DNA of 64,000 bases from positions 547,716 to 611,715 of the forward strand of contig NZ_JAALLT010000004.1 in assembly GCF_011059145.1 (NCBI RefSeq), read 5' to 3'. Positions 49,396-59,271 of this stretch are shown here, one piece after another (the stretch's first letter is position 1; every line of letters starts with the position of its first letter). A model generated the notes under the pieces. The model did not search any database and was not told the origin of the DNA. It saw only the letters and a program-made list of their open reading frames with translations. The position numbers and the translations under genes are program-made. The stretch is from Halalkalibaculum roseum. GTDB lineage: Bacteria > Bacteroidota > Rhodothermia > Balneolales > Balneolaceae.

Positions 49396-50417
49396 AAACC
49401 GAAACCAAGACAAACGGTGAGACCTTAACCGTCAATGATTTTAAAAGCGATCGGAATGTAAAATGGTGTCCGGGTTGTGGCGACTACATGATCCTTGCCA
49501 TGATGCAGAAAACCTTTACCCAGCTGGATCATAAGAAGGAGGATATTGTCTGTATCTCAGGTATCGGCTGCTCTTCACGCCTGCCTTATTACTTAGAAAC
49601 TTTTGGCATTCACTCTTTGCACGGGCGTGCTCCCGCAGTGTCTACCGGATTGAAACTGGCAAATCCCGATCTGAGTGTCTGGGTTGTTACCGGTGATGGA
49701 GATAGTATGGCGATTGGCGGCAACCATTTCATTCATGCCTGCCGTAGAAATCTGGATCTGAATATCATCATATTCAATAACAAGATCTATGGTATGACCA
49801 AAGGACAGTCCTCTCCTACCACTCCTCTCGGTACCAAAACCAAAACAGCGCCCTACGGCAGTTATGAACCTCCCTTTACTATCGGAGAGCTGGCAATCAG
49901 TGCCGGTGCCACCTTCTTTGCCCGCGTCCCGGATAAAAGTCCAAATATGCTGGGAGATGTGATGATGGAGGCTTATAAACATAAAGGAACCTCGGTTATT
50001 GAGGTTCTGCAAAACTGTGTTATTTTCACTGATGGTATCCATGAACAGCTGACAGGTAAAGATACGAAGGATGAAAATCAGCTGGTCCTGGAGCAGGGTA
50101 AACCCATGATTTTCGGAAAAGATCAGGAATTCGGAATTGCAATGGATGGTATGAAGCTGAAGAAGGTATCACTCGATGATGACAGTGACCATGAACCTTT
50201 GGTGCATGATCCTACAGAAATGGAAACGCAGATGCATATTGCGCTTTCCAGGTTGCAGCTTCCCGACTATCCGGTGGCCATGGGAATTATCAGAAATACC
50301 GAATCCGTCAGTTTTGACGAGACCTTGCACCATATTATCGAAGATTCCCAGGAGAAAAGTCCTTATAAAAATGTCACGGAACTTTTCCATACCGGTAATA
50401 CCTGGAATGTCTCCTAA
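49392..50417 (+). CDS. korB: 2-oxoacid:ferredoxin oxidoreductase, beta subunit
   Basis: A 341-residue TPP-binding subunit. The iron-sulphur ligand motif CPGCGDY is near residue 27, CISGIGCSSR follows, and the TPP site is GDGDSMAIGGNH with NNKIYGMTKGQSSPTT. It overlaps korA by four bases, so synthesis is coupled. Citrate synthase follows after 50 bases. Confidence 0.95.
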   Translation: MKTETKTNGETLTVNDFKSDRNVKWCPGCGDYMILAMMQKTFTQLDHKKEDIVCISGIGCSSRLPYYLETFGIHSLHGRAPAVSTGLKLANPDLSVWVVTGDGDSMAIGGNHFIHACRRNLDLNIIIFNNKIYGMTKGQSSPTTPLGTKTKTAPYGSYEPPFTIGELAISAGATFFARVPDKSPNMLGDVMMEAYKHKGTSVIEVLQNCVIFTDGIHEQLTGKDTKDENQLVLEQGKPMIFGKDQEFGIAMDGMKLKKVSLDDDSDHEPLVHDPTEMETQMHIALSRLQLPDYPVAMGIIRNTESVSFDETLHHIIEDSQEKSPYKNVTELFHTGNTWNVS

Positions 50418-50467
50418 CGGGTTATATTGCAGATATAAGAATATTTAAAAAATTAAATTACAGGAAT

Positions 50468-51760
50468 ATGTCAGACAGCAAGAAAGTAACGATCGACTTA
50501 GATGGAAGCAGCTTTGAACTTCCTCTGGTTGTTGGAACCGAAGACGAAAAAGCGATTGACATATCACGACTTCGCAACGAAACCGGGTATATCACCCTGG
50601 ATACCGGATACAAAAATACCGGGTCTACCAAAAGTGCTATAACCTTCCTGGATGGTGAAAACGGAATATTGCGATATCGCGGATATCCGATTGAACAACT
50701 GGCTGAGCAATCCACCTTTCTTGAAGTTGCTTATTTGCTGATATATGACAAACTGCCTACGCAGAAGGAACTTGATCAGTTTATTTCTAAAATCACCCAG
50801 CACACCTTGATTCACGAGGATATGATGAAGTTTTATGAGGGCTATCCCTCAAAGGCTCATCCTATGGGCGTCCTCGCCTCTATGATCAGTGCTTTGTCTA
50901 CCTTCTACCCTGAATCTCACAAGTCGGAGCTACACCCTGATGAAGTTGAATTGACCATCATCAGACTACTTGCCAAGGTATCTACTATCGCAGCATGGTC
51001 ATATAAGAAGTCGAAAGGATTTCCCCTGATGTACCCGCAGAATCGACTCAGTTATACCGAAAACTTTCTGCATATGATGTTTGCCCAGCCCACAGAGGAG
51101 TTCAAGGTAAATCCTGTTGTGGCCAATGCGCTTGATACCCTGTTAATTCTGCACGCAGATCACGAGCAGAACTGCTCGGCTTCTACTGTGCGAATGGCCG
51201 GTTCCTCTCATGCCAGCCTCTACGCTGCAATTTCAGCCGGAGTTTGTGCACTTTGGGGCCCATTACATGGCGGTGCCAACCAGCAGGTTATTGAAATGCT
51301 GCAGCGCATTCAGGCAGAAGGAGGTAATGTGGAGAAAATGGTTGAGAAGGCTAAGGATAAGGACAGTGATTTCCGACTCATGGGCTTCGGTCACCGTGTG
51401 TATAAGAATTTCGACCCGCGGGCCAGAATTATCAAAGATGTTTGCGACAAAGTGCTCAATGAGCTGGGCATTGATGATCCGCTGCTGGATATTGCAAAGT
51501 CCCTAGAAGAAGTTGCCCTGAATGACAGCTACTTCGTAGAAAGGAAACTGTATCCCAATGTGGACTTTTATTCGGGTATTCTCTATCGGGCCATGAATAT
51601 CCCCACCGAGATGTTTACGGTGATGTTTGCCTTGGGAAGATTACCGGGGTGGATCGCTCAATGGAAGGAGATGCGTGATAACAAAGAACCGATTTCACGT
51701 CCCCGCCAGATATATGTGGGAGCCAATGAAAGAGATTATGTTCCTATTTCAGACCGTTAA
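50468..51760 (+). CDS. gltA: Citrate synthase (type II)
   Basis: Condenses acetyl-CoA and oxaloacetate to citrate. The 430-residue length and extended N-terminal domain are of the hexameric type II enzyme. The catalytic residues are in GPLHGGANQ (His), GFGHRVYKNFDPR (His) and NVDFYSG (Asp). DHEQNCSAST precedes the active site. It lies between korAB and the complex I operon, linking 2-oxoacid metabolism with respiration. Confidence 0.97.
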   Translation: MSDSKKVTIDLDGSSFELPLVVGTEDEKAIDISRLRNETGYITLDTGYKNTGSTKSAITFLDGENGILRYRGYPIEQLAEQSTFLEVAYLLIYDKLPTQKELDQFISKITQHTLIHEDMMKFYEGYPSKAHPMGVLASMISALSTFYPESHKSELHPDEVELTIIRLLAKVSTIAAWSYKKSKGFPLMYPQNRLSYTENFLHMMFAQPTEEFKVNPVVANALDTLLILHADHEQNCSASTVRMAGSSHASLYAAISAGVCALWGPLHGGANQQVIEMLQRIQAEGGNVEKMVEKAKDKDSDFRLMGFGHRVYKNFDPRARIIKDVCDKVLNELGIDDPLLDIAKSLEEVALNDSYFVERKLYPNVDFYSGILYRAMNIPTEMFTVMFALGRLPGWIAQWKEMRDNKEPISRPRQIYVGANERDYVPISDR

Positions 51761-51967
51761 TTAGTGTTCATGAATGTGAAAATGACATATTCACAACAAG
51801 TATATGTAATGCAACAACCAACTCGATGCAATTCAGACGTAATGAAGTATGAGAGCTATTTTATAAATAGCAGCATTCGGGCAGTGGGGGCAAAATAAAA
51901 ATTTAAGTTAATTTTGGATATTAAGGTATAAATATCAAAATAATGAAAACTCATCAGTACATATCCT
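51761..51967. other. Promoter region of the complex I operon
   Basis: About 200 bases between gltA and nuoA with no gene. It contains the fourth Rrf2-type dyad (51914-51931), 36 bases before nuoA. Confidence 0.5.
51914..51931 (+). promoter_or_regulatory. Putative Rrf2 operator before nuoA
   Basis: TTGGA-N8-TATAA within TTAATTTTGGA...TATAAATATC. One base differs from the ferredoxin sites (TCTAA), but the flanks (AATTTTGGA and A/TATATC) match beyond the half-sites. Located 36 bases before the first nuo gene. Confidence 0.45.
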
Positions 51968-52447
51968 ATGCTTGCTGAATTTGGAAATATCTTACTCTTC
52001 CTGATTGTAGGAATTCTTTTCGTAGCCATGAGTCTCATGGTGGCCAAATTTCTTCGTCCTGATCGTCCAAATGCCGAAAAGCTGGCAACCTATGAGTGCG
52101 GGGAAACCCCTTTCGGTTCGGCCCGCGTACAGTTCAATAACCGCTTTTATATCATCGGATTGATGTTTCTCATATTCGAAGTGGAAATACTATTGTTGTT
52201 CCCCTGGGTGATGGTATTTCAGGAGATCGGATGGTACGCGTTTACAGCCATGATCATCTTCGTCTTCCTAATCTTTATCGGATTTGCCTATGAACTTGGT
52301 AAGGGCCACCTGCAATGGGATCTCCCCAAACCGGTGATCCCTACCTATGTCGAAGGCGTCGGAGTTGTGGAAGAAGCAGATGAGGAAGAAGAATCCCCGG
52401 TTGCAGAACCGATTATGGAGACAAATCTAAATCCCAAACCCAATTGA
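51968..52447 (+). CDS. nuoA: Complex I subunit A (NuoA)
   Basis: Three-helix membrane subunit at the junction of the peripheral arm. At 159 residues it is longer than usual because of an acidic C-terminal tail after residue 125. The loop LATYECGETPFGSARVQF and FYIIGLMFLIFEVEILLLFPW are diagnostic. First gene of the nuoABCDHIJKLMN cluster. Confidence 0.95.
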   Translation: MLAEFGNILLFLIVGILFVAMSLMVAKFLRPDRPNAEKLATYECGETPFGSARVQFNNRFYIIGLMFLIFEVEILLLFPWVMVFQEIGWYAFTAMIIFVFLIFIGFAYELGKGHLQWDLPKPVIPTYVEGVGVVEEADEEEESPVAEPIMETNLNPKPN

Positions 52448-52464
52448 AATAGGATGATTCACTT

Positions 52465-52986
52465 ATGGGACTTCTAGATAAAAAATACCACGACAGTAAC
52501 ATCATTATCGTCTCGCTTGAAAGCGCCTTAAACTGGGCCCGCAAATCATCATTGTGGTATGAACAGTTCGGTCTGGCATGCTGCGCTATCGAGATGATGG
52601 CTACCGCGGCTTCCGAATATGATTTTGATCGATTCGGCGTCATTCCACGCTCTTCGCCCAGGCAAGCGGATGTAATGATCGTGGCAGGTACCGTGACCTT
52701 GAAAATGGCTTCACGAATTGAACGACTCTATGAACAGATGTCAGAACCCCGCTATGTAATAAGCATGGGCTCCTGTTCAAATAGCGGAGGCCCTTACTGG
52801 GAGCACGGTTACCATGTTCTAAAAGGAGTGGATAAGGTCATTCCGGTTGATGTCTATGTACCCGGATGTCCTCCAAGGCCAGAAGCTCTCCTGGAAGGTT
52901 TCCTGAAACTACAGGAACGTATCACAAATGAAACAATCGTTGAAGAGAAAGAAGCAGAGAAACAACCCGTGGAGGCTGAATCCTGA
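52465..52986 (+). CDS. nuoB: Complex I subunit B (NuoB)
   Basis: Holds the terminal iron-sulphur cluster N2 that passes electrons to quinone. Ligand motifs: the tandem-Cys [11 protein letters not shown] near residue 35, [11 protein letters not shown] and the CPPRPEAL loop. The 173-residue length is normal. The stop shares one base with the nuoC start. Confidence 0.97.
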   Translation: MGLLDKKYHDSNIIIVSLESALNWARKSSLWYEQFGLACCAIEMMATAASEYDFDRFGVIPRSSPRQADVMIVAGTVTLKMASRIERLYEQMSEPRYVISMGSCSNSGGPYWEHGYHVLKGVDKVIPVDVYVPGCPPRPEALLEGFLKLQERITNETIVEEKEAEKQPVEAES

Positions 52987-53468
52987 TGAAAGAGATGAGT
53001 GACATATTCGAATACCTGAATACTACATTTGAGGAGGGACTCTCCTATAACGAAGCGGAAACCGGACAGTCGTGGGTCCTTGTCTCTGCACCTACTATAA
53101 AGGAGGTTTGCAAATTTTTGAGAGATGATGAAGAGCTCCGGTTTAATTACCTCATGTGCTTGAGCGGTGTTCACTACCCAAAGGAAAACGAACTGGAAGC
53201 GGTGTATCATCTGCATTCTACAATACATGGACATACCCTGGTACTGAAAGTTAGAGTTCCGGAAGAGGAGCCCCATGTGCCTTCTGTTGAATCCATTTGG
53301 AAAACAGCAAACTGGCATGAACGTGAAGCCTACGATTTGGTGGGTATTCATTTTGAAGGTCATCCGGACCTCCGGCGCATACTTACCCCACAAGACTGGG
53401 AAGGGCACCCGCTTAGAAAAGACTACGAACAACAGGAATCATACCGGGGAGTGACCACAGGAATCTAA
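52986..53468 (+). CDS. nuoC: Complex I subunit C (NuoC, 30 kDa type)
   Basis: Peripheral-arm subunit of 160 residues, separate from NuoD. Characteristic motifs are [19 protein letters not shown] and the C-terminal [11 protein letters not shown] at 52986 overlaps nuoB; a second ATG at 52995 gives a shorter start. Confidence 0.95.
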   Translation: MKEMSDIFEYLNTTFEEGLSYNEAETGQSWVLVSAPTIKEVCKFLRDDEELRFNYLMCLSGVHYPKENELEAVYHLHSTIHGHTLVLKVRVPEEEPHVPSVESIWKTANWHEREAYDLVGIHFEGHPDLRRILTPQDWEGHPLRKDYEQQESYRGVTTGI

Positions 53469-53482
53469 TATCATTTGCACCT

Positions 53483-54625
53483 ATGAAGACCGAAGTATTG
53501 ACACAAGAAGCTGATAAGAGGACGATGACCATAAATATGGGTCCACAGCACCCTTCTACTCACGGTGTGCTGCGCCTCGAGGTAACGGTAGATGGCGAAG
53601 TGGTGAAAAAGGCCAAGCCCGACATCGGATACCTGCATCGCTGCTTCGAAAAATATGCAGAATCTCTGGGTGACTATGCAAAGGTTGTTCCCTATACCGA
53701 CCGCATCGACTACGTATCAGCCATTAACCAGGAAATGGGCTATGTCATTGCCGTCGAAAAACTGCTGGAATTGGAAATACCCGAAAGGGTGGAATATATG
53801 CGGGTGATTCTGGCTGAACTGCAACGTATTGCAAGTCACCTTCTGGGTATCGGTACCTTCGGGCTGGACCTCGGTGCCTTCACCCCTTTCCTCTACTGCT
53901 TTATCGAAAGGGAAAAGATTCTTCGAATTCTGGAAAAAGCAAGCGGTGCCCGCCTGCTCTACAATTACATCTGCATCGGTGGATTGATGCGTGACATACC
54001 GGATGATTTCAAAACCGAAACACGGGAGTTTATTAGCTCTTTCCGCCCAAAAATCGATGAGCTAAACGAACTGCTCACCACTAATAGCATTTTTATTGAC
54101 CGAACTGCAAATATCGGTGTACTGCCTGAGGAAGTAGCGCTTAATTACGGGGCTTCCGGTCCCATGTTGCGCGGGTCAGGCGTTTCCTGGGATATCCGAA
54201 AAAATGATACCTATTCCATCTACGATCGCTTTGAATTCGATATCCCTGTCGGCAGCGGCGAAGTAGGCACTACGGGAGATTGCTGGGACCGTTACATCGT
54301 GCGGGTTCGCGAGATGATTGAGAGTCTTAAGATCATTGAACAAGCCCTCGATCAAATGCCCGATGAAGGAGATGTGCAGGAAGCCGTACCGAGAAGAGTA
54401 CGTCCTAAGGAGGGTGAAGTCTATGTTCGTACCGAGACCCCAAGAGGCGAGCTGGGATATTATATCGTAAGTGATAATTCCTCCGGCCCCTATCGCGTGA
54501 AAGCCCGAACACCCAGCTTTGTGAACCTGAGCATTTTACCTGCTATTTCAAAAGGGGCGCTGGTATCTGACCTGGTTGCCATAGTAGGAAGTATTGACAT
54601 TGTATTAGGAGGAGTGGATCGATGA
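53483..54625 (+). CDS. nuoD: Complex I subunit D (NuoD, 49 kDa type)
   Basis: Quinone-site subunit related to [NiFe] hydrogenase large subunits. [17 protein letters not shown] near the N-terminus and [10 protein letters not shown], followed by [11 protein letters not shown], are diagnostic. The 380-residue length is normal. The region around the quinone pocket looks intact. Confidence 0.97.
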   Translation: MKTEVLTQEADKRTMTINMGPQHPSTHGVLRLEVTVDGEVVKKAKPDIGYLHRCFEKYAESLGDYAKVVPYTDRIDYVSAINQEMGYVIAVEKLLELEIPERVEYMRVILAELQRIASHLLGIGTFGLDLGAFTPFLYCFIEREKILRILEKASGARLLYNYICIGGLMRDIPDDFKTETREFISSFRPKIDELNELLTTNSIFIDRTANIGVLPEEVALNYGASGPMLRGSGVSWDIRKNDTYSIYDRFEFDIPVGSGEVGTTGDCWDRYIVRVREMIESLKIIEQALDQMPDEGDVQEAVPRRVRPKEGEVYVRTETPRGELGYYIVSDNSSGPYRVKARTPSFVNLSILPAISKGALVSDLVAIVGSIDIVLGGVDR

Positions 54626-54650
54626 ATAAACCTGAGAATGAAAAGATCTT

Positions 54651-55685
54651 ATGCTAAATACGCTTGAAAATATTATCCCTTCGCCAGTCATTGCACTACT
54701 AATCTTTGTAGCACTACCGCTGGTACTGGTCAGTATTTATGCACTCTTTGCCATTTGGATGGAACGCAAGGTGGCAGCTCATATACAAGACCGGCTGGGA
54801 CCTATGCGTGTAGGCGGGTGGCACGGCTGGGCCCAAACCATTGCCGATATGCTGAAACTGCTGCAAAAAGAGGATATCATTCCGACCAATGCCAGCCGTT
54901 TTCTATTTAAGTTGGCACCTTTTCTTCTGTTTGCCGCATCGTACGCGGCATTTTCAGTTATTCCATTTAGCAGTGCCTACATAGGCAGTTCCGTAGATAT
55001 TGGTGTGTTTTATCTCCTGGCCATTACTTCCCTGCTTACATTAAGCGTCCTCATGGGTGCGTGGGCATCCAACAACAAGTGGTCGTTGCTGGGCGGTATG
55101 CGTACGGCGGCCCAGATGGTAAGCTATGAAGTGCCCACCATAATGTCCGTTTTGTCGGTGCTGGTGGTAGCCGGCTCGCTGAATCTGATGACCGTAACCG
55201 AAATGCAGACGGGCAATACAACACTCGGTTTCTTGCCCGACTGGCTGATATTTCAAAATCCCTTCCTGCTGATCGCCTTTGTCATTTTCTTTATCTCTAT
55301 CGTAGCCGAATCACACAGGGTGCCATTCGATCTACCCGAATCGGAATCGGAGCTGGTAGCCGGTTTTCAAACCGAATATTCGGGCATGCGATGGGGAATT
55401 TTCATGCTGGCGGAATATGCCGACATGCTGTTGTTGTCACTGCTGGGTTCGGTACTCTTTTTCGGGGGATGGAACAGTCCTTTTGGAGAATTCATGGCAG
55501 GTCCGATTTGGGGTTTCTTCTGGTTTATACTGAAAGGCATGGTGCTGGTTTTTGTAATGATGTGGATGCGGTGGACCCTGCCCAGATACCGGGTAGATCA
55601 GCTGATGCAAATCTGCTGGGGCTTCCTCATACCCATCTCCTTTGTAAACTTTGTACTGATCGCACTATGGGAAATGATTTTTTAA
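54651..55685 (+). CDS. nuoH: Complex I subunit H (NuoH)
   Basis: Membrane subunit (344 residues, eight or nine helices) forming the quinone channel. Seen: ERKVAAHIQDRLGPMRVG, the ESHRVPFDLPESESELVAGF loop and TLPRYRVDQLM. nuoEFG, which in many genomes lie between nuoD and nuoH, are absent here. Confidence 0.97.
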   Translation: MLNTLENIIPSPVIALLIFVALPLVLVSIYALFAIWMERKVAAHIQDRLGPMRVGGWHGWAQTIADMLKLLQKEDIIPTNASRFLFKLAPFLLFAASYAAFSVIPFSSAYIGSSVDIGVFYLLAITSLLTLSVLMGAWASNNKWSLLGGMRTAAQMVSYEVPTIMSVLSVLVVAGSLNLMTVTEMQTGNTTLGFLPDWLIFQNPFLLIAFVIFFISIVAESHRVPFDLPESESELVAGFQTEYSGMRWGIFMLAEYADMLLLSLLGSVLFFGGWNSPFGEFMAGPIWGFFWFILKGMVLVFVMMWMRWTLPRYRVDQLMQICWGFLIPISFVNFVLIALWEMIF

Positions 55686-55703
55686 AGCTAGAACAATAAA
55701 CCT

Positions 55704-56291
55704 ATGGTACATGCACTGAAAAAAAGCCTGGTAACACTCAAATCGATCCTAACTGGGATGAAAGTGACCATGCGCCACCTTTTCCAGCCTTCGGTAACCA
55801 TTCGATATCCCGATGTACGAGATGAACTGCCCGAAACGGCCAGAAGCAAGCTCTATGTGAATATTGACGATTGCATTGGCTGCAAGCTTTGCGAAAGAGC
55901 CTGCCCTGTAAATTGTATCTCCATTGAAACCGTACAGGCTACCTCTGACGTGGACTTGGGAAAAACCTCTACAGGCAATCCCAAGAGGTTCTGGGTTACC
56001 AACTTTGAAATAGATATGGCGAAGTGCATGTATTGCGACCTGTGTGTTCCTCCCTGTCCGACAGATTGCATCACCATGGTTCCAGAATATGAATACTCGG
56101 AATTCGACCGAAATAACCTGCTATTCCAATTCAGTGAATTAAGTCCTGATAAAGTGGAGGAAGTAAAGGAGAAGTTGGAGAAGGAGCAGGAAGAAAAGCA
56201 AAGACAAAAGGAAGAAGCCGCAAGAAAAAAAGAGGCCGAAAAAAACAAAAGCGAAGATTCACCGGCCGAAACAAAATCGACAGAAGAATAG
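55704..56291 (+). CDS. nuoI: Complex I subunit I (NuoI)
   Basis: Two 4Fe-4S clusters: CIGCKLCERACPVNC and CMYCDLCVPPCPTDC. The 195-residue protein has a charged C-terminal extension rich in Lys and Glu after residue about 150, longer than in many homologues. Bridges the peripheral electron path to NuoB. Confidence 0.95.
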   Translation: MVHALKKSLVTLKSILTGMKVTMRHLFQPSVTIRYPDVRDELPETARSKLYVNIDDCIGCKLCERACPVNCISIETVQATSDVDLGKTSTGNPKRFWVTNFEIDMAKCMYCDLCVPPCPTDCITMVPEYEYSEFDRNNLLFQFSELSPDKVEEVKEKLEKEQEEKQRQKEEAARKKEAEKNKSEDSPAETKSTEE

Positions 56292-56301
56292 AGGAATAAA
56301 T

Positions 56302-56811
56302 ATGGATGTCAGTACCTTGGTTTTTTATTTCTTCTCGCTGGTTACCATAGTATCTGCCGGCATTATGGTATTCTCTAAAAACATTGTGCACTCAGCCTTT
56401 GCACTAATGTTCTCCCTACTGGGCGTAGCGGTTCTTTACGTGCTGCTTTATGCCGATTTTATCGCAGCCACTCAGCTACTGGTCTATGTCGGCGGCATTC
56501 TTATTCTGATTCTATTTGGCATGATGCTTACCAGCCAGGGGCTTACTGAAAAATTCGAGGCAGTGACCGTCAACCTGCTTCCTGCTTCCCTGTTGGCAGC
56601 AATTACTTCTGTCCTCTTGATTTACAGCTACACCACGACGACATGGCCTACAGTAATTCCCGAAGAGCGAAGCAGCACCGTTTATGATCTTGGAATACTG
56701 CTCATGAACGATTATGTGCTGCCATTTATCGTAGTTGGGGTACTGCTGCTGATTGCCATTATCGGGGCCATTTTAATGTCAACTCGCCTAACCGCTTCGA
56801 CCAATGAATAA
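56302..56811 (+). CDS. nuoJ: Complex I subunit J (NuoJ)
   Basis: Five-helix membrane subunit of 169 residues. NIVHSAFALMFSLLGVAVLYVLLYADFIAATQLLVYVGGILIL is the typical core pattern (written here as the segment near residues 30-75). Its end overlaps nuoK by eight bases. Confidence 0.93.
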   Translation: MDVSTLVFYFFSLVTIVSAGIMVFSKNIVHSAFALMFSLLGVAVLYVLLYADFIAATQLLVYVGGILILILFGMMLTSQGLTEKFEAVTVNLLPASLLAAITSVLLIYSYTTTTWPTVIPEERSSTVYDLGILLMNDYVLPFIVVGVLLLIAIIGAILMSTRLTASTNE

Positions 56812-57157
56812 CCTCTTGATCACGGCCATATCAAACGCAGTATTGCTCAGTGAACCGGCACTTGAACACTTTTTGATTGTCGGTGCCCTGCTTTTTTCCC
56901 TGGGAGTTCTGGCTGTACTGTCCAGGCGCAATGTCATAATGGTTTTGATGGGTGTGGAGCTGATTCTCAATTCGGCGAACCTGAATATTATTGCCTTCAG
57001 TCGCTTCACAAATCTCTCTGTGGAGGGTCATATGATCGGCCTTTTCGTCATTATCATCGCAGCTGCAGAAGCTGCTGTCGCACTCGCCATTGTGTTAAAT
57101 ATGTACAATCGTCATAAGACGGTTAATCTCGATGAAATTAATTCGCTAAAAGGATGA
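56804..57157 (+). CDS. nuoK: Complex I subunit K (NuoK)
   Basis: Small three-helix subunit of the proton-transfer path (117 residues). The second helix carries the conserved Glu in VLMGVELILNSANLN, and the third has AAAEAAVALAIVL. The start overlaps nuoJ. Slightly longer at the N-terminus than typical. Confidence 0.94.
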   Translation: MNNLLITAISNAVLLSEPALEHFLIVGALLFSLGVLAVLSRRNVIMVLMGVELILNSANLNIIAFSRFTNLSVEGHMIGLFVIIIAAAEAAVALAIVLNMYNRHKTVNLDEINSLKG

Positions 57158-57195
57158 CAGGCATGAGAACTATTAACAATAACCGGAAATAAGGC

Positions 57196-59235
57196 ATGTA
57201 TACATCATTACCACTAATTATACTGGCGCTTCCTTTACTGGGATTTGTGTTGCTCATTTTTTTCGGGAAAAAACTGCCTCGCAAAGGTGACTGGTTGGGA
57301 ACCGGCCTGCTGATTACCGCATGCATCCTCTCCCTGGTAATGCTTTTTGACAAATTTCTTGCTCATCCTTCTGAAACGTTTGGCAGCAGCTATGAGTGGC
57401 TGGTTATCGGAAGCTATAGTATTAGCTTTGGCATTGCTATTGACAACCTGGCTTCGGTAATGCTCTTGGTAGTGACTCTCGTGAGCGCCCTGGTGCACCT
57501 ATTCTCTATCGGATATATGAAAGATGATGTCAGGTACACCCGGTACTTTGCCTACCTAGGCTTATTCTCCTTTTCCATGCTTGGCATCGTCCTCACTGAC
57601 AACCTGCTCTTTATGTACATCTTCTGGGAACTGGTGGGTATCAGCTCATACCTGCTTATCGGGTTTTGGTATGAGAAGAAGTCCGCATCCAATGCCGCGA
57701 ATAAAGCCTTTATTGTTAACAGGGTGGGCGACTTCGGTATGTTCCTTGGAATCATGATCCTTTTCGTCAATTTTCACACCTTCACTTTCGATGAGATTTT
57801 CCGCCTTCTGGAATCCGGTCAGCTACCATTTGAAAGTACAGGTTGGCTGACGGCTTCGGGATTGCTGATCTTCTGCGGGGCCATCGGTAAATCAGCCCAA
57901 TTCCCGCTACAGGTTTGGCTGCCGGATGCCATGGAAGGTCCGACACCTGTTAGTGCACTTATACATGCAGCCACCATGGTAGCGGCCGGCGTATATCTGG
58001 TTGCCCGTATCTTCCCCATGCTTACCGCCGATGCCCTGCTCGTTGTAGCATATATCGGGGCCATTACCTCGTTCCTGGCCGCCTCTGTTGCCCTTACACA
58101 ATTCGACATAAAGCGGGTACTCGCCTTCTCTACCATAAGCCAGCTGGGTTATATGATTCTGGCGCTCGGGGTGGGCGCCTACACAGCCGGCTTTATGCAT
58201 CTGGTTACGCATGCGGCTTTTAAAGCGGGACTCTTTCTGGGTGCCGGAAGTGTAATTTATGCCATGCATAAGATCCTGCATGAACAGGGAGATCACCATA
58301 CCGATGCCCAGGACGTACGTAATATGGGAGGGCTGAAATCAAGGATGCCCATCACCTATTACACCTTTTTGGTCTTTACGCTGGCCATCTCGGGCATACC
58401 TTTGACTTCCGGTTTCTTGAGCAAAGATGAGATCCTGGCCGGTACACTGGCATTCAGTAGCATGAACGGACACTGGCTGCTCCCAATGCTCGGCTTTTTG
58501 GTAGCGGGAATGACAGCTTTTTACATGTTTCGCTTACTGTTGCTCACTTTCCATGGGAAGCCGTCAAATGAAGAACGAATTGCCGGTATTAAGGAATCTC
58601 CACTGGTCATGACCATCCCATTAATGGTACTCGCTACGGTTTCCTTCTTTGTCTTTTACAGTTTCAATCCATTTGGGGCTGCTGATGGATGGTTTTATGA
58701 GTTCATAGACAGGCCCCTGAGCATCGTACCTGCAGCCCTTCAGCCGGCCGGACTGAGCCTCTTTAACGAACATCTTCATGAGGTCCACGGATCAGCCATG
58801 GGGTTGTCAATACTGTTTGCTTTAGGCGGTATTCTGCTTGCCTTGGCAATGTATTACTGGAAGAAAATTGATGCCTCCAGCATGGTCAAAAAAGCCGGAC
58901 CGCTCTATAAAGGCTCGCTCCACAGCTGGTATTTTGACGAGCTTTATGACCGGGTATTTGTCAACGGCCTGTTTTTATTGACGCGCATCTCCAAATGGTT
59001 TGATGAGCATATTATCGATGCCATTGTAAATGGCACAGCATGGGTAACCAAAGCAGTTTCAAGCTTCACAGGTCTGTTTGACGATTACATTGTTGACGGA
59101 CTGGTAAACGCTACAGCGAGAACCGCTGATCACGCCGGCAACCTATTGAGCAAGGTTCAGACAGGAAATATTCAAACTTACCTCGTGTATGTGGTCTTCA
59201 GTTTTCTGATTCTGTTTTTCCTGCTGATTCAATGA
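57196..59235 (+). CDS. nuoL: Complex I subunit L (NuoL), antiporter-like
   Basis: Distal proton-pumping subunit of 679 residues. Conserved parts: FWELVGISSYLLIGFW, GKSAQFPLQVWLPDAMEGPTP, SALIHAATMVAAGVYL and the long C-terminal helix region after residue about 500. Key Lys and Glu residues are present. Confidence 0.97.
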   Translation: MYTSLPLIILALPLLGFVLLIFFGKKLPRKGDWLGTGLLITACILSLVMLFDKFLAHPSETFGSSYEWLVIGSYSISFGIAIDNLASVMLLVVTLVSALVHLFSIGYMKDDVRYTRYFAYLGLFSFSMLGIVLTDNLLFMYIFWELVGISSYLLIGFWYEKKSASNAANKAFIVNRVGDFGMFLGIMILFVNFHTFTFDEIFRLLESGQLPFESTGWLTASGLLIFCGAIGKSAQFPLQVWLPDAMEGPTPVSALIHAATMVAAGVYLVARIFPMLTADALLVVAYIGAITSFLAASVALTQFDIKRVLAFSTISQLGYMILALGVGAYTAGFMHLVTHAAFKAGLFLGAGSVIYAMHKILHEQGDHHTDAQDVRNMGGLKSRMPITYYTFLVFTLAISGIPLTSGFLSKDEILAGTLAFSSMNGHWLLPMLGFLVAGMTAFYMFRLLLLTFHGKPSNEERIAGIKESPLVMTIPLMVLATVSFFVFYSFNPFGAADGWFYEFIDRPLSIVPAALQPAGLSLFNEHLHEVHGSAMGLSILFALGGILLALAMYYWKKIDASSMVKKAGPLYKGSLHSWYFDELYDRVFVNGLFLLTRISKWFDEHIIDAIVNGTAWVTKAVSSFTGLFDDYIVDGLVNATARTADHAGNLLSKVQTGNIQTYLVYVVFSFLILFFLLIQ

Positions 59236-59271
59236 ACATTTAACATTCACTATTAATGCGACGCTGAACAT

